Shown here: positions 5,609 to 6,205 of the stretch, in pieces
How the letters are laid out: every line of letters begins with the position of its first letter
Position numbering within the stretch: position 1 is the stretch's first letter
Notes under the pieces: model-generated
Databases searched by the model: none
Told to the model about the DNA's origin: nothing
What the model saw: the letters and a program-made list of their open reading frames with translations, nothing else
Made by a program: the position numbers and the translations under genes
Assembly (NCBI GenBank): GCA_945787595.1
Contig: CALZJV010000378.1
Coordinates: 1 to 6,205 of the forward strand
Reading direction: 5' to 3'
Length of the DNA: 6,205 bases
Source of the DNA: an uncultured Desulfobacterales bacterium
GTDB lineage: Bacteria; Desulfobacterota; Desulfobacteria; Desulfobacterales; JAFDCJ01

Positions 5609-5887
5609 ACCATACACTTAGATAGCTTTTCGGTTAGAGCGTCTGGGGTTCTTCCTCCGAATCCTGATCCGTTTCCAGGGGAAAACAGAAGGTTGGAACA
5701 AAAAGGTAAGCTTATTCCGATCGATAGGTTTTCAGATGATGTTTTCGGCAAGGATAGAAAAAGCCCCTGAGTAAGGCTCACAAATAGCACCTTGTCGCAA
5801 GGCGACGACGGATAACGCCGTCCCGAAACCTTATCAGGAAGACAATATATAAGCGCAAACCTTCATCACACCGGTATAAAGGTTGCC
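5609..5887 (+). other. Long leader of the TetR-family gene with a hairpin-rich 3' half
   Basis: I see no credible gene in these 279 bases; short frames here have no known motif and no ribosome-binding site. From 5762 on there are several possible stems: AGCC/GGCT (5762-5778), CCTTG/CAAGG (5790-5802) or the overlapping alternative GTCGC/GCGAC (5794-5806), GACGG/CCGTC (5807-5822), and CCT/AGG near 5830. Two of these stems exclude each other. I cannot assign it to a known riboswitch class. Confidence 0.4.
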
Positions 5888-6205
5888 ATGCAGGAGTTGA
5901 TTAGAACGAGAGACATCCCCACCCAAGTCAAGGATCCTGATCTGGTGAAACGAAGACGCCGCCAGATCGCCGATGCCGCCGTTCAGCTTTTCATCGAGAA
6001 GGGTTTCCATAAAACCACCACTCGGCAAATTGCGCGGGCATCCGGTTCTTCCATCGGTTCCTTGTACGAATATTTCGCCTCGAAAGAAGACATCCTTTAT
6101 ATGGTGTGCGAATCCATACATGCGGAAGTGGCCCGTGGCGTTACAGATGCGATGTCCGGTGCGACCACCGGCCGCGCTGCCCTGGTAAGTGTAATCCGGC
6201 AATAT
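5888..6205 (+). CDS. TetR/AcrR-family transcriptional regulator, N-terminal part (cut by window edge)
   Basis: The first 106 residues are present and the frame is open to the edge. Family members are usually about 190-220 residues, so the ligand-binding domain is mostly missing. After a short tail (MQELIRTRDIPTQVKDPDLV) the TetR_N DNA-binding domain spans about 20-70: RRQIADAAVQLFIEKGFHKT (helix 1), TTRQIARASG (helix 2), SSIGSLYEYFASKEDIL (recognition helix and the conserved Y-x-Y-F-x-S-K-E). The start ATG has AAAGG five bases upstream, and no ATG precedes it in frame. It is divergent from the hydratase gene, with two TGAGCG palindromes between them, so autoregulation and control of the acyl-CoA genes are likely. 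The inducer is probably an acyl-CoA, inferred from the neighbours only. Confidence 0.93.
   Translation, partial: MQELIRTRDIPTQVKDPDLVKRRRRQIADAAVQLFIEKGFHKTTTRQIARASGSSIGSLYEYFASKEDILYMVCESIHAEVARGVTDAMSGATTGRAALVSVIRQY

Noticed and set aside
5757..5842. Class I cyclic-di-GMP riboswitch in the TetR leader
   Set aside because: The local look (hairpin, CGCAAGGC, CCGAAACC) is only superficial; the conserved GGGCAAACC and GACGCAAAGCC elements are absent.

Overview
The window looks like chromosomal DNA of a Deltaproteobacterium (Desulfobacterota, for example a sulfate reducer or syntroph that degrades fatty or branched-chain acids). This is an inference from the gene types and style: a sigma-54 response regulator, a DUF4136 lipoprotein, acyl-CoA enzymes under a TetR-type regulator, and word-like intergenic repeats (GTTCA-rich and CGGTTGAGC-rich). 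No rRNA, tRNA or CRISPR array is visible.

Layout. Positions 1-565 hold decayed coding remnants on the minus strand. These are the C-terminal end of a receiver domain running off the left edge, and the C-terminal end of a DUF4143-type (AAA_14-linked) protein interrupted by stop codons. Positions 566-780 are AT-rich with no gene. Positions 781-2142 (minus) encode an intact NtrC-type sigma-54-dependent response regulator. Upstream of it on the same strand, at 2334-2828, is a DUF4136 lipoprotein with its own good sigma-70-type promoter (2929-2958). Positions 2990-4156 (minus) encode an HMG-CoA-lyase-like TIM-barrel enzyme, and 4342-5124 (minus) an enoyl-CoA hydratase resembling methylglutaconyl-CoA hydratase (AUH). 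The two enzyme genes are separated by a 185-bp repeat-rich spacer. Positions 5125-5887 are a long divergent regulatory region. From 5888 to the right edge (plus) is the N-terminal 106 residues of a TetR-family regulator.

How they may work together. The regulatory region contains two promoter candidates with TTGACA -35 boxes, pointing outward. Each is followed at nearly the same distance (30-31 bp) by a TGAGCG-type palindrome. The simplest model is that the TetR protein represses both itself and the hydratase/lyase genes, with release by an acyl-CoA. The hydratase and lyase families catalyse consecutive steps of leucine/isovalerate breakdown (methylglutaconyl-CoA to HMG-CoA to acetoacetate plus acetyl-CoA). 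However, the lyase homologue lacks the family's catalytic cysteine, so its true reaction is open. The response regulator and lipoprotein form a separate transcription unit, and no intact sensor kinase lies in the window.
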